Position numbers and translations under genes: made by a program. From the NCBI GenBank assembly GCA_020845495.1, contig JADLFM010000023.1, positions 186,001-250,000 on the forward strand: a stretch of DNA of 64,000 nt, in the 5' to 3' direction. Source of the DNA: Chloroflexota bacterium. GTDB taxonomy: Bacteria; Chloroflexota; UBA6077; JACCZL01. The notes under the pieces are model-generated. The model had not been told where the DNA came from and did no database searches. It saw only the letters and a program-made list of their open reading frames with translations. This document shows, one piece after another, positions 12,523 through 20,825 of this stretch (its first letter is position 1; the number at the start of each line of letters is the position of its first letter).

Positions 12523-12798
12523 ATGAAGGCGACCATCGAGCTTCCAGACGATCTTTACCGTCAGGTCGAGGCCAGGAGTGCCCGCGAGGGGCGCCCCATC
12601 CACGACGTGGCCGTCGAGCTGTTCCGACGCTGGCTGGCCGAGGACACCATCGTGACCGATGAGACGGTGCGACGTTCGGCCGAGCAGTGGCTCGAACGCT
12701 GGCTTCAGCATGGCAAGGCCGCGTTCAAGGACGCGCCACCGGGGCCGTCAGCGCGCGAGATCCTCCAGGCCGACCGAGACCGCCTGGAGCGGCGCTGA
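12523..12798 (+). CDS. VapB-like ribbon-helix-helix antitoxin
   Basis: A 91-residue protein opening with MKATIELPDDLYRQVEARS, the beta-strand then helix pattern of ribbon-helix-helix DNA-binding antitoxins, followed by an acidic and arginine-rich C-terminal segment suited to binding a toxin. The ATG at 12523 is chosen because the RHH motif begins there; the frame is open further upstream, without similarity. The toxin gene starts four bases after its stop, so both are surely co-transcribed. RHH antitoxins usually repress their own promoter. Confidence 0.78.
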   Translation: MKATIELPDDLYRQVEARSAREGRPIHDVAVELFRRWLAEDTIVTDETVRRSAEQWLERWLQHGKAAFKDAPPGPSAREILQADRDRLERR

Positions 12799-12802
12799 CG
12801 GC

Positions 12803-13219
12803 ATGTCTACCGTCGATGCCAACGCCTGGATCGCGTCGTTCGATCCGACCGACGTGTTCCACGGGCCGAGCACCGAGCTCTTCCGACGCGCGGTCCGTCG
12901 AGGGCTGATGCTGCACTGCCCGGCCTTCGTCATCGTAGAGGTTGCGGGCGCACTGGCGCGTCGGCTGCGCGACGCTGGTGCCAGCCTACAAGCGGCGGCT
13001 GACATCCGCGCACATCCCCTCGTTCGCCTGCATCCGCTGGACCAGCCGCTGATAGACGAGGCACTTCGCCTGAGCACCCAGCAGTTTCTGCGGGGGGCGG
13101 ACGCACTCTACGCCGCCACCGCGAGCTTGACGGGGACGGTGCTCATCTCGTGGGATGGCGAGCTGATCCAACGGGCCGGCGCAATCTCCCCGACTGACTG
13201 GCTGGCGGCGAATCCCTGA
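12803..13219 (+). CDS. PIN-domain toxin (VapC-like ribonuclease)
   Basis: A 138-residue PIN domain protein. The acidic metal-binding positions are visible as VDANAW (Asp5), a glutamate in IVEVAGAL, GADALYAA (Asp in the third motif) and SWDGELI near the end. VapC toxins are Mg-dependent endoribonucleases that cut tRNA or rRNA and are held in check by the cognate antitoxin, here the gene just upstream. It lies within the defence-like cassette between the methylase and the DUF499 ATPase, 19 bases before the latter. Confidence 0.82.
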   Translation: MSTVDANAWIASFDPTDVFHGPSTELFRRAVRRGLMLHCPAFVIVEVAGALARRLRDAGASLQAAADIRAHPLVRLHPLDQPLIDEALRLSTQQFLRGADALYAATASLTGTVLISWDGELIQRAGAISPTDWLAANP

Positions 13220-13238
13220 CCTCGGGAGCGTGTGACCG

Positions 13239-16200
13239 ATGGCGATCACCAACTACGAGCGGGTCGGCAAGGCGCTGGAGCTTCTTCGCGAGGGGCTGGC
13301 CCCATTCATCGGACGCGAATTGCAGGCCCAGTACGGCAAGTACTGGATCACCGAGGCGACGGCCGGCTGGCGCAACGAGTTGTCCTGGCCGGCCAGCCAG
13401 GAAGAGCCGCACCTCGACGTGGCCGCCCTGCTCCGCCTGATGTGGGATCAGTGGAACGCCGTCTTCCGCAACACCCTCGGCCCCGCCGAGCGCAGCCTGG
13501 TCAGCGAACTGCGAGACCACCGCAACAAGTGGGCACACCAGCAGCCGTTCTCCGGCGACGACACCGACCGCGCGCTCGACTCAGCCGCCCGGCTCCTGAC
13601 CTCGGTCTCGGCGTCTCAGGCCGACGAGATCAACAAGATGAAGCTGGAGCTACGCCGTCTGATCTTCGACGAGCAGATGCGCGTCGAGCGGCGGCGCGGC
13701 GGCGGCGCGGCCATCGAGAGCCAGGCGACTGGCGCGCTCACCCCGTGGCGTGAGGTGGTTACGCCCCATCAGGACGTCGCGAGCGGTCGGTACCAGCAGG
13801 CCGAGTTCGCCGCCGACCTCTGGCAGGTCCACATCGGCGAGGGCACGGACGAATATCGCAACCCCGCCGAGTTCTTCCGCCGCACCTACCTCACCGCCAG
13901 CCTGCGGGGGCTCCTCACCGGAGCGGTGCGGCGGCTGGCTGGCCTGGGTGGCGATCCGGTCGTCCAGCTCCAGACCAACTTCGGCGGCGGCAAGACCCAC
14001 TCGATGCTGGCGCTCTACCACCTGTTCTCGGGCGCCCAGCCCGGCGAGCTGCTCGGCCTGGACGAGGTGCTCCAGGAGGCCGAGGTCGAGACCCTACCGA
14101 GGGTCAACCGGGTGGTGCTGGTCGGCAACAAGATCTCCCCCGGCAACCCGGCCGTCAAGGCCGACGGCACGGTCGTCCGAACGCTCTGGGGGGAGCTTGC
14201 CTGGCAGCTTGGCGCCTCGGCTGGCGGGATCGCCGAGGCCCGGCGGGCGTTCGAGCGGGTCCGTGTCGACGACGAGCGGGCCACCAGCCCCGGCGACGTG
14301 CTGCGCGAACTGATGAACGCCTACGGGCCGTGCTTGATCCTGATCGACGAGTGGGTAGCGTACGCCCGCCAGCTTCACGACGGCTCGGACCTGCCGGCTG
14401 GCTCGTTCGAGACGCACTTCACGTTCGCCCAGGCGCTCACCGAGTCGGCGAAGCTGGCGAAGCAGTGCCTGCTCGTCATCAGCCTGCCGGCCTCGGACAC
14501 GAGCGGCTCGCCCCATACCCAGGCCGACGACGTCGAGGTCGGGGGTGCGCGCGGGCGGGCGGCGCTCGACCGGTTGCGGAACGCCGTTGGCCGGGTCGAG
14601 TCGTCCTGGCGCCCCGCCAGCGCCGAAGAGGGTTTCGAGATCGTGCGGCGACGCCTGTTCGAGCCGCTGGTGGAGCGCCGCCAGTACGTGGCCCGCGACA
14701 CCATCGCCCGCGCGTTCTTCGATCTCTATCGCACGCAGCGTCAGGAGTTCCCAGCCGAGTGCCGCGACTCGGAGTACGAGCAGCGCCTCAAGGCGGCGTA
14801 CCCGGTCCATCCCGAGGTCTTCGATCGACTCTACACCGACTGGGGCACGCTGGTGAAGTTCCAGCGCACGCGAGGGGTACTGCGGCTGATGGCGGCCGTG
14901 ATTCACAGCCTCTGGCAGAAGGGCGACCGCAACCCGCTGATCCTGCCGGCGAGCATTCCAATCGACGATCCGCGCGTCCAGTTCGAGCTGACCCGCTACC
15001 TCTCTGACATCTGGGTGCCAGTCATCGAGAAGGACGTGGACGGTCCCAATGCGCTGCCGCTGCGCCTGGACGGCGAGGTGCCGAACCTGGGCAAGCTCTC
15101 GGCTTGTCGGCGAGTTGCCCGAACGATCTATCTGGGCACCGCCCCCGAGACGGCAGCCGCCAATCAGGGGTTGGAGGATCGACGGGTCAAGCTCGGCTGC
15201 GTGATGCCCGGCGAGTCACCGGCTGTGTTCGGCGACGCGCTTCGCCGGCTCAGCATGGCCGCGACGTTCCTGTACCAGGACGGCACCCGCTATTGGTACG
15301 CCACCCGGCCCACCGTCACGAAGATCGCCGAGGAGCGCGCCGAGGAGTTGAGGCGGAACCCGGATCCTGTACTACAAGAGGTGGAGCGGCGCCTGCGGGC
15401 CAACCTGCGCCAGATCGGCGACTTCAGCCGCGTGCATCCGCTTCCCCGCTCCGGCCAGGACGTACCAGACGATCTGGACGCGCGCCTCGTGGTGCTGAGC
15501 AGCGAGCACCCGTACAGCCGAGGCACCGACGGCAGCCAGGCCGAGACCGCCGCCAGGGCGATCTTCGAGTCCAGGGGTAACGCTCCACGCCTCTACCGCA
15601 ACGCGCTGATCTTCCTGGCAGCCGATCGGACCCGGCTCCAGGATCTGGACGAGGCTGTCCGCCGCTACCTCGCCTGGCAATCGATCCTCGACGAGAAGGA
15701 CGTGCTCAACCTGTCGCCCCACCAGGTGCGCCAGGCCGAGACCCAGAAGACTTCGGCTGATGGCGCCGTCACGGCCCGCCTGCCGGAGGCGTACCAGTGG
15801 CTGCTGGTGCCGATCCAGACGTCGCCGCAGGCCGCCGTCGAGTGGCAAGCCATCCGCCTTACCGGGTCTGATGCGCTGGCGGTGCGCGCGAGCAAGAAGC
15901 TGCGCAACGACGAGCTCCTCGTGACCGGGCTGGCCGGCTCGCGGCTGCATATGGAGCTGGGCCGGGTCCCGCTCTGGCGCGGTGATCACGTGGCCGTGAA
16001 GCAATTGACCGAGGACTTCGGCCGCTATCTCTACCTGCCGCGCCTCAAGAATTCGGCCGTGCTGCTCGGCGCCGTCCGGAGCGGCCTCGAGCTGCTGACC
16101 TGGCGGACCGACACCTTCGGGTACGCCGACGAGTGGGACGAGGCGGCCGGCCGGTATCGGGGGTTGCGCGGCGGCACCCTCGTCGATGTGTCGGAGGACA

Positions 16201-16721
16201 ACCTCTCCGGACTGCTGGTGCGGCCGGAGGCCGTCGCACGGCAAGAAGCGGCTGAGGCGGCAACCACCAGGGCCGACCATTCCGGGCTGGACGGGCGGCT
16301 CACGCCGGGTGGCAATCCCGTACCGGGCGGGCACCTCGGCACGGGCAGCTATCCCCCGGGCAGCTACCCCGCCGGCAGCTACCCTCCGGACGGGAATCTC
16401 GGGCTGGGCGGTGCGGGGCAGGGAGCAGCTGGCTGGGCTGGCGCACGCCCTGGTGATGGCTCTGGCCCGGCCACGACCGCCATCCCGTTGACGCGCTATC
16501 ACGGTACCGTGTCGCTCAACCCGACCCGGGCCGGCCGCGACGCCGCGAAGATCGCCGAGGAGCTGATCGCCCACCTCAGCGGGCTGGTCGGGTCGACAGT
16601 CAGGGTGACGCTGGAGATCGAGGCCGACCTGCCCAGCGGGTTCTCGGAGCAGGTCGTCCGGACCGTCACCGAGAACGGGCGCACCTTGAAGTTCACCAGC
16701 CAGGGCTTCGAGCGCGAGTAG
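13239..16721 (+). CDS. DUF499 ATPase with N-terminal Swt1/HEPN-like domain
   Basis: A 1160-residue protein. The first ~110 residues look like a Swt1-family HEPN domain (YERVGKALELLREGL) and contain RNKWAH (R95, H100), matching the R-x4-H active-site pattern of HEPN ribonucleases. Then comes a long DUF499 (COG1483) P-loop ATPase: Walker A NFGGGKTHS (GGGKT at 249-253) and Walker B LILIDEW (D370, E371). Residues about 1017-1077 are a flexible glycine/proline/tyrosine-rich linker with repeated S-Y-P-P-G units, followed by a short folded C-terminus. GGGAG lies upstream of the ATG. DUF499 proteins travel with DUF1156 methylases and SNF2 helicases in defence islands. Role in this cassette is inferred: ATP-driven sensor or effector. 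Confidence 0.88.
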   Translation: MAITNYERVGKALELLREGLAPFIGRELQAQYGKYWITEATAGWRNELSWPASQEEPHLDVAALLRLMWDQWNAVFRNTLGPAERSLVSELRDHRNKWAHQQPFSGDDTDRALDSAARLLTSVSASQADEINKMKLELRRLIFDEQMRVERRRGGGAAIESQATGALTPWREVVTPHQDVASGRYQQAEFAADLWQVHIGEGTDEYRNPAEFFRRTYLTASLRGLLTGAVRRLAGLGGDPVVQLQTNFGGGKTHSMLALYHLFSGAQPGELLGLDEVLQEAEVETLPRVNRVVLVGNKISPGNPAVKADGTVVRTLWGELAWQLGASAGGIAEARRAFERVRVDDERATSPGDVLRELMNAYGPCLILIDEWVAYARQLHDGSDLPAGSFETHFTFAQALTESAKLAKQCLLVISLPASDTSGSPHTQADDVEVGGARGRAALDRLRNAVGRVESSWRPASAEEGFEIVRRRLFEPLVERRQYVARDTIARAFFDLYRTQRQEFPAECRDSEYEQRLKAAYPVHPEVFDRLYTDWGTLVKFQRTRGVLRLMAAVIHSLWQKGDRNPLILPASIPIDDPRVQFELTRYLSDIWVPVIEKDVDGPNALPLRLDGEVPNLGKLSACRRVARTIYLGTAPETAAANQGLEDRRVKLGCVMPGESPAVFGDALRRLSMAATFLYQDGTRYWYATRPTVTKIAEERAEELRRNPDPVLQEVERRLRANLRQIGDFSRVHPLPRSGQDVPDDLDARLVVLSSEHPYSRGTDGSQAETAARAIFESRGNAPRLYRNALIFLAADRTRLQDLDEAVRRYLAWQSILDEKDVLNLSPHQVRQAETQKTSADGAVTARLPEAYQWLLVPIQTSPQAAVEWQAIRLTGSDALAVRASKKLRNDELLVTGLAGSRLHMELGRVPLWRGDHVAVKQLTEDFGRYLYLPRLKNSAVLLGAVRSGLELLTWRTDTFGYADEWDEAAGRYRGLRGGTLVDVSEDNLSGLLVRPEAVARQEAAEAATTRADHSGLDGRLTPGGNPVPGGHLGTGSYPPGSYPAGSYPPDGNLGLGGAGQGAAGWAGARPGDGSGPATTAIPLTRYHGTVSLNPTRAGRDAAKIAEELIAHLSGLVGSTVRVTLEIEADLPSGFSEQVVRTVTENGRTLKFTSQGFERE

Positions 16722-16782
16722 CCGCCACGCTGCACCGTCAGCGATCGGTCTGCCAGAGCGTCGGCGATCGGCCCGCACTGTC

Positions 16783-16814
16783 GAGGCCGCAGACCGCCGA
16801 GGCCGCAGACCGCC
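16783..16814. repeat. 16-bp perfect tandem duplication
   Basis: GAGGCCGCAGACCGCC is present twice in direct succession (16783-16798 and 16799-16814), followed by the first bases of a third copy. Confidence 0.9.
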
Positions 16815-16927
16815 GAGGCGTACGCCGTAGCGCCGTACGTTCGAGAAGTCGTCCTCGACGATCTGCCCTTCAGCCTCACACCTGACCAGCCGCTCAGCGC
16901 CCAGCCTGACGACATCGGCGGCCTGGC

Positions 16928-16948
16928 CGGGGGGTGATTGGTCCCCCG
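16928..16948. terminator. Short GC hairpin between convergent genes
   Basis: CGGGGG (16928-16933) pairs with CCCCCG (16943-16948) around a nine-base loop. It sits between the convergent DUF499 and SDR genes and could serve as a bidirectional terminator, though neither side has a T-run. Confidence 0.35.
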
Positions 16949-17065
16949 AACCTCGACCGATGCCGCGCCAACCTCCGGATCGTCGCGGAGCTTCGTCGCC
17001 TCGGGGCACCCGCCGACTGCTGCGACGTACAGCCGTCTGATGCCACGCTCCAGCGAGCGGCAATC

Positions 17066-17881
17066 TCAGAAGTCCGTGAGGGTCTCGGGGGTGGCGACCT
17101 GTCCAAGCTCGGTCTGCGGCGGGCGACCCTGGGCCAGGATGCCGCCATCCACCAGGAAGCTCACGCCCGTCACATAGGAGGCATCGTCGCTGGCGAAGTA
17201 CACGGCCGCCCAGGCGATGTCGGCCGGCGTGCCCGCCCGCCCGATGGGGACCACCTGCGCCCGGCGGGCCTGCTCCTCCACGGACAGCGCCAGGAACGGG
17301 CGCGTCGCGATCAGGCCCGGCTGAATCGCATTCACTCGCACCCCCCAGGGCGCAAGATCCACCGCCGCCGCGCGTGTGAACGAGTCCACGGCGCCCTTCA
17401 TGGCGTCGTAGGCGATCGAGTTGCGATGCGCGCGCACGGCGCCGTTGGTGCTGATGTTGATGATGCTACCGTTCCGCTTGCGGGCCATGATCTTCGCCGC
17501 CCGCTGCGAGCAGTAGAACAGCATCCCCAGGTTCGCGGCCATGAAGCCATTCCAGCCCTCGGCGCGCATCGTCAGGAACGGCCCCCGCTCGCCCTGGTTG
17601 AGGTTCATCAGCGCGTTGTTGACCTGGATGTCGAGCGTGCCGAAGCGTTCCACGGTCTGAGCGAAGACCCGCTCGACGTCCGCTTCGGCGCTCATGTCAG
17701 CCTGGACCGCCAGCACGTCGCCGCCCGCCGATTCGAGCGCTCGGGCCGCATCTGGCAGACGGTCTCCGTCGATGTCGCAGATGACGACCTTCGCGCCCTC
17801 CCGCACGAACCGCTCCGCGATCCCGAAGCCGATGCCGCCGGCCGAGCCGGTCACGAGGGCAACCTTACCTTCGAGCAGCAC
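17066..17881 (-). CDS. SDR family oxidoreductase
   Basis: A 271-residue short-chain dehydrogenase/reductase. The Rossmann nucleotide motif TGSAGGIGFGIA is near the N-terminus, VICDID suggests NAD preference, and the N-N-A motif is VNNALMN. The usual Ser-Tyr-Lys catalytic set is ISTNGA then Y-D-A-M-K; the Tyr and Lys are present, while the serine position reads S/T. The GTG at 17881 follows AGAGGGG at good spacing. The substrate cannot be inferred. It is transcribed away from proB and towards the DUF499 gene. Confidence 0.85.
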   Translation of the reverse strand: MLLEGKVALVTGSAGGIGFGIAERFVREGAKVVICDIDGDRLPDAARALESAGGDVLAVQADMSAEADVERVFAQTVERFGTLDIQVNNALMNLNQGERGPFLTMRAEGWNGFMAANLGMLFYCSQRAAKIMARKRNGSIINISTNGAVRAHRNSIAYDAMKGAVDSFTRAAAVDLAPWGVRVNAIQPGLIATRPFLALSVEEQARRAQVVPIGRAGTPADIAWAAVYFASDDASYVTGVSFLVDGGILAQGRPPQTELGQVATPETLTDF

Positions 17882-18272
17882 GTTTCTTACCCCTCTACGT
17901 CGATCTTTTCCCTGTCCATCTCTATCTCTGCGTGCAGGCGCGCTGTCGGCGTTGACGGACGCGCCAGGCCGCTTCCTTCCGCGACACCTGGGTGAAGCCT
18001 AGCATCTTTGACGCAGACCGCCGAGCGGCGTGCTGCTCCACGCGCTCGGCGGCCGTTCCAGGGCGGCGCCCGGCGGCTGCGCGTTCGACCCCGGCCACAC
18101 CGTGTGTCCGAGGATCTCGCCGCCCGTTCATCGGGCAACTGAACGCGGCTGGTACGCGAATGCGTTGCGTGAGCGGAACGCGATGTTTCGCCCTGAGCTT
18201 GTCGGGCGGCTGAGCGCCGGTCGACGCCGGACCCGCCGGGCCCGGCCTGAATCTGGTAGAACCACCAGCGCT
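17882..18272. other. Divergent intergenic region SDR / proB
   Basis: 391 bases between two divergent starts. No RNA gene or repeat stands out. TGGTAGAAC around 18255-18263 has a loose extended -10 look just before proB, but no matching -35 is seen. Confidence 0.35.
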
Positions 18273-19370
18273 ATGGTCAGGCATACGCTCGTCGTCAAAG
18301 CCGGAACGAGCGTCCTCCTCGCCGGCACCACCGCGCTCGATCGCCCCACCATCGAGCGCCTGCTGAACGAGATGATCGACGCCCGCGAGGCCGGCCACCG
18401 AGTCATCTTCGTCTCGTCAGGTGCGATCGGGGCGGGACTGGCGCCGCTCGGCTTTCGGAAACGCCCGGTCACGATCCCGGACCTTCAGGCGTGCGCGGCG
18501 GTCGGGCAGAGCCTGCTGATGCAGGCGTACAACGAGGTGCTGGCACGACGCGGCTACGTGGTCGCCCAACTGCTGCTGACGCACGAGGACTTCCAGGACC
18601 GACGCCGCTACCTGAACCTCCGTAACACGCTCGAGGCGCTTCAGGACCGCAAGGCGCTGCCGATCATCAACGAGAACGACACCATCTCGGTCGACGAGAT
18701 CCGCTTCGGCGATAACGACACCCTCGGGGCGCTCGTCGCGAACGTCGTCGACGCGACCCTGACGGTGCTCCTCTCCGACGTCGACGGGCTGTACACCGCT
18801 AACCCCCGCCGTGACCCGGCCGCCCGCCGGATCGCCGTAGTCGACGACGTCACGCCGGAGATCGAAGCGCTCGCGGACGTCTCGGACTCCGGGGTCGGCG
18901 TCGGCGGGATGACGACCAAGATTCGAGCCGCGCGGGTGGTGACCAGTGTCGGCGGGACGCTCGTGGTCGCCGATGGGAAACAGGCGTCGCTCGCCGCGAT
19001 CCTGCAGGGCGATATCGACGGAACGATCTTCACGCCGTCCGGCGACCGTATGGATCACCGCAAGCGCTGGATTGCCCACTCGCTCAAGGAGCAGGGTACG
19101 CTCGACGTGGACGCCGGCGCGGCGCGGGCCGTCACCAGGCAGGGCCGGAGCTTACTGCCGGCCGGAGTGATCGGCTGCGAGGGGGGCTTCAGTGAGGGTG
19201 ACCCGGTCGCGGTCGTGCACAACGGCCAGCGTATCGCCAAAGGGCTGACGAACTACTCGGCCGAGCAGGTGCGGCGGATCATGGGCAAGCAGTCGTCGGA
19301 GATCGCCGGTCTCCTGGGCGGTAAAATCTTCGACGAAGTGATCCATCGGAACAACATGGTGCGCCTGTAA
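18273..19370 (+). CDS. proB: Glutamate 5-kinase ProB
   Basis: Phosphorylates L-glutamate to glutamyl-5-phosphate, the first and feedback-controlled step of proline synthesis. The 365-residue protein has the amino-acid kinase core (VVKAGTSVL at the N-terminus, FVSSGAIGAG, INENDTIS, FGDNDTLGALVA, LLSDVDGLYT) and a C-terminal PUA domain from about residue 275 (LPAGVIGCEGGFSEGD, KGLTNYSAEQ). The ATG at 18273 matches the family N-terminus; the long upstream extension of the frame is not conserved. proA follows 43 bases later, so this is a normal proBA operon. Confidence 0.96.
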   Translation: MVRHTLVVKAGTSVLLAGTTALDRPTIERLLNEMIDAREAGHRVIFVSSGAIGAGLAPLGFRKRPVTIPDLQACAAVGQSLLMQAYNEVLARRGYVVAQLLLTHEDFQDRRRYLNLRNTLEALQDRKALPIINENDTISVDEIRFGDNDTLGALVANVVDATLTVLLSDVDGLYTANPRRDPAARRIAVVDDVTPEIEALADVSDSGVGVGGMTTKIRAARVVTSVGGTLVVADGKQASLAAILQGDIDGTIFTPSGDRMDHRKRWIAHSLKEQGTLDVDAGAARAVTRQGRSLLPAGVIGCEGGFSEGDPVAVVHNGQRIAKGLTNYSAEQVRRIMGKQSSEIAGLLGGKIFDEVIHRNNMVRL

Positions 19371-19413
19371 TTGCGCGCCGTACGCGCGGGCAGAATGACT
19401 GAGGGGGGGGAGC

Positions 19414-20676
19414 ATGGCGATCGAGGCGGCAGAGCGGACGACGATGCGGGAGTTGGCCGAGCGTGCGCGTGACGCCGGGGTCGGGCTGCGGTCGGCGAGC
19501 GCCGAGCAGAAGACGCGGGCCATCCGGGCGATGGCGCGCGGGCTGGTCGAGCAGGCTGCGCACATCCTCGACGCGAACGCCCGCGATCTCGCGGCGGCAA
19601 GAGCGAGCGGTATGGGCTCGGCGAAGACCGACCGGCTGACGCTCAACGAGAGCCGGCTGCGCGAGATGGCGAAGGGGCTGGAGTCTGTTGCGGACCTCCC
19701 GGATCCGGTCGGCACGGTGTTCGGCGAGGCGGTGATGCCGTCCGGGCTGCGGGTGCAGCGAGTCCGCATCCCCCTTGGGGTCATCCTCTTCATCTACGAG
19801 TCGCGCCCGAACGTGACGGCGGACGCGGCGGCGATCTGCCTGAAGGCATCGGACGCGGTGATCCTGCGGGGCGGCTCCGAGGCTAAGGCGTCGAACGCGG
19901 CGATCGTGGCGGTGCTGTCGGCGGCGCTGGCATCCGAAGGGCTGCCGGCCGACGCGATCCAGACGGTGCCCCGCTACGATCATGCGTCGGTGAACGAATT
20001 GCTCGGCATGAGCGGCCTGATCGACCTGGTCATTCCGCGCGGCGGCGAGGCGCTGATCCGGACGGTCGCCGAGCACAGCCGGATCCCCGTGCTCAAGCAT
20101 TTCAAGGGCAACTGCCACGTCTACGTGGATCGCGACGCGGACCTGGCGATGGCCGAGGAGATCGTCGTCAACTCGAAGGTGCAGCGGCCAGCCGTCTGCA
20201 ACGCCGCTGAGAAACTGCTGGTCGACGAGTCCATCGCCGGCGAATTTTTGCCCCGCATCGCGGCGCGGATGCCGACAGTGGAGCTACGCGGCGACGCGGC
20301 TGCCCGCCAGATCTTGCCAGGTGCGAAGCCGGCAACCGAGGAGGACTGGTACGAGGAGTACCTGGACTACATCCTCGGCGTGAAGGTGGTGCAGGGCGTC
20401 GATGAGGCGATTCGCCATATCAATCAGTACAGCTCGGCTCACACCGACACCATCGTGACGCGCGACGAGGCCACGGCACAGAAATTCCTGCGAGATGTCG
20501 ACTCATCGTCGGTGCTCTGGAACGCGTCGACGCGGATGGCCGACGGCGGGCAGGTCGGGTTGGGGGCCGAAATCGGGATCAGTACCGACAAACTCCATGC
20601 CCGTGGCCCGATGGGCGTCGAAGAGCTCACGTCCTACAAGTGGGTCTTGATCGGGGACGGTCAGCTTCGATCGTAG
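19414..20676 (+). CDS. proA: Gamma-glutamyl phosphate reductase ProA
   Basis: NADPH-dependent reduction of glutamyl-5-phosphate to glutamate semialdehyde, the second step of proline synthesis. The 420-residue aldehyde-dehydrogenase-like protein shows RIPLGVILFIYESRPNVT, ILRGGSEAK, the VIPRGG strand, and the catalytic cysteine in QRPAVCNAAE; the C-terminus has N-Q-Y-S-S-A-H-T-D and the family WNASTRMADG motif. A strong GAGGGGGGG precedes the ATG. The stop codon lies inside the first copy of a perfect 27-bp tandem duplication. Confidence 0.96.
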   Translation: MAIEAAERTTMRELAERARDAGVGLRSASAEQKTRAIRAMARGLVEQAAHILDANARDLAAARASGMGSAKTDRLTLNESRLREMAKGLESVADLPDPVGTVFGEAVMPSGLRVQRVRIPLGVILFIYESRPNVTADAAAICLKASDAVILRGGSEAKASNAAIVAVLSAALASEGLPADAIQTVPRYDHASVNELLGMSGLIDLVIPRGGEALIRTVAEHSRIPVLKHFKGNCHVYVDRDADLAMAEEIVVNSKVQRPAVCNAAEKLLVDESIAGEFLPRIAARMPTVELRGDAAARQILPGAKPATEEDWYEEYLDYILGVKVVQGVDEAIRHINQYSSAHTDTIVTRDEATAQKFLRDVDSSSVLWNASTRMADGGQVGLGAEIGISTDKLHARGPMGVEELTSYKWVLIGDGQLRS

Positions 20677-20710
20677 AGCCGTTACGGTCAGCTTCGATCG
20701 TAGAGCCGTT
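20657..20710. repeat. Perfect 27-bp tandem duplication across the proA stop
   Basis: Bases 20657-20683 are repeated exactly at 20684-20710. The proA stop (TAG, 20674-20676) is in the first copy; the second copy keeps an identical stop in the same frame because 27 is a multiple of three. A 14-base palindrome (GCGCGGTACCGCGC, 20719-20732) follows. Confidence 0.95.
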
Positions 20711-20825
20711 GCAGAGGTGCGCGGTACCGCGCGATGGGCGGGGGAGCCGCGTACCTGGCCCTCCCCACCCCCTGCTCCTGGGTTTCTTGAAGGGATCGGT
20801 CCGCCGACAGGACGGCTCGAGGTGT

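Larger units (their letters stand above)
16722..17065. other. Convergent intergenic region after the cassette
   Basis: 344 bases between the DUF499 stop and the convergent SDR stop. It has a perfect 16-bp tandem duplication (16783-16798, 16799-16814), a small hairpin (16928-16948), and between them a stretch around 16817-16936 that reads as protein-like on either strand but has no start and is not continuous with a gene; it may be a gene remnant. Confidence 0.4.

Noticed and set aside
15372..17063. 563-codon minus-strand frame over the end of the DUF499 gene
   Set aside because: Mostly antisense shadow of the DUF499 coding region; only its intergenic part looks protein-like and is reported as a possible remnant.
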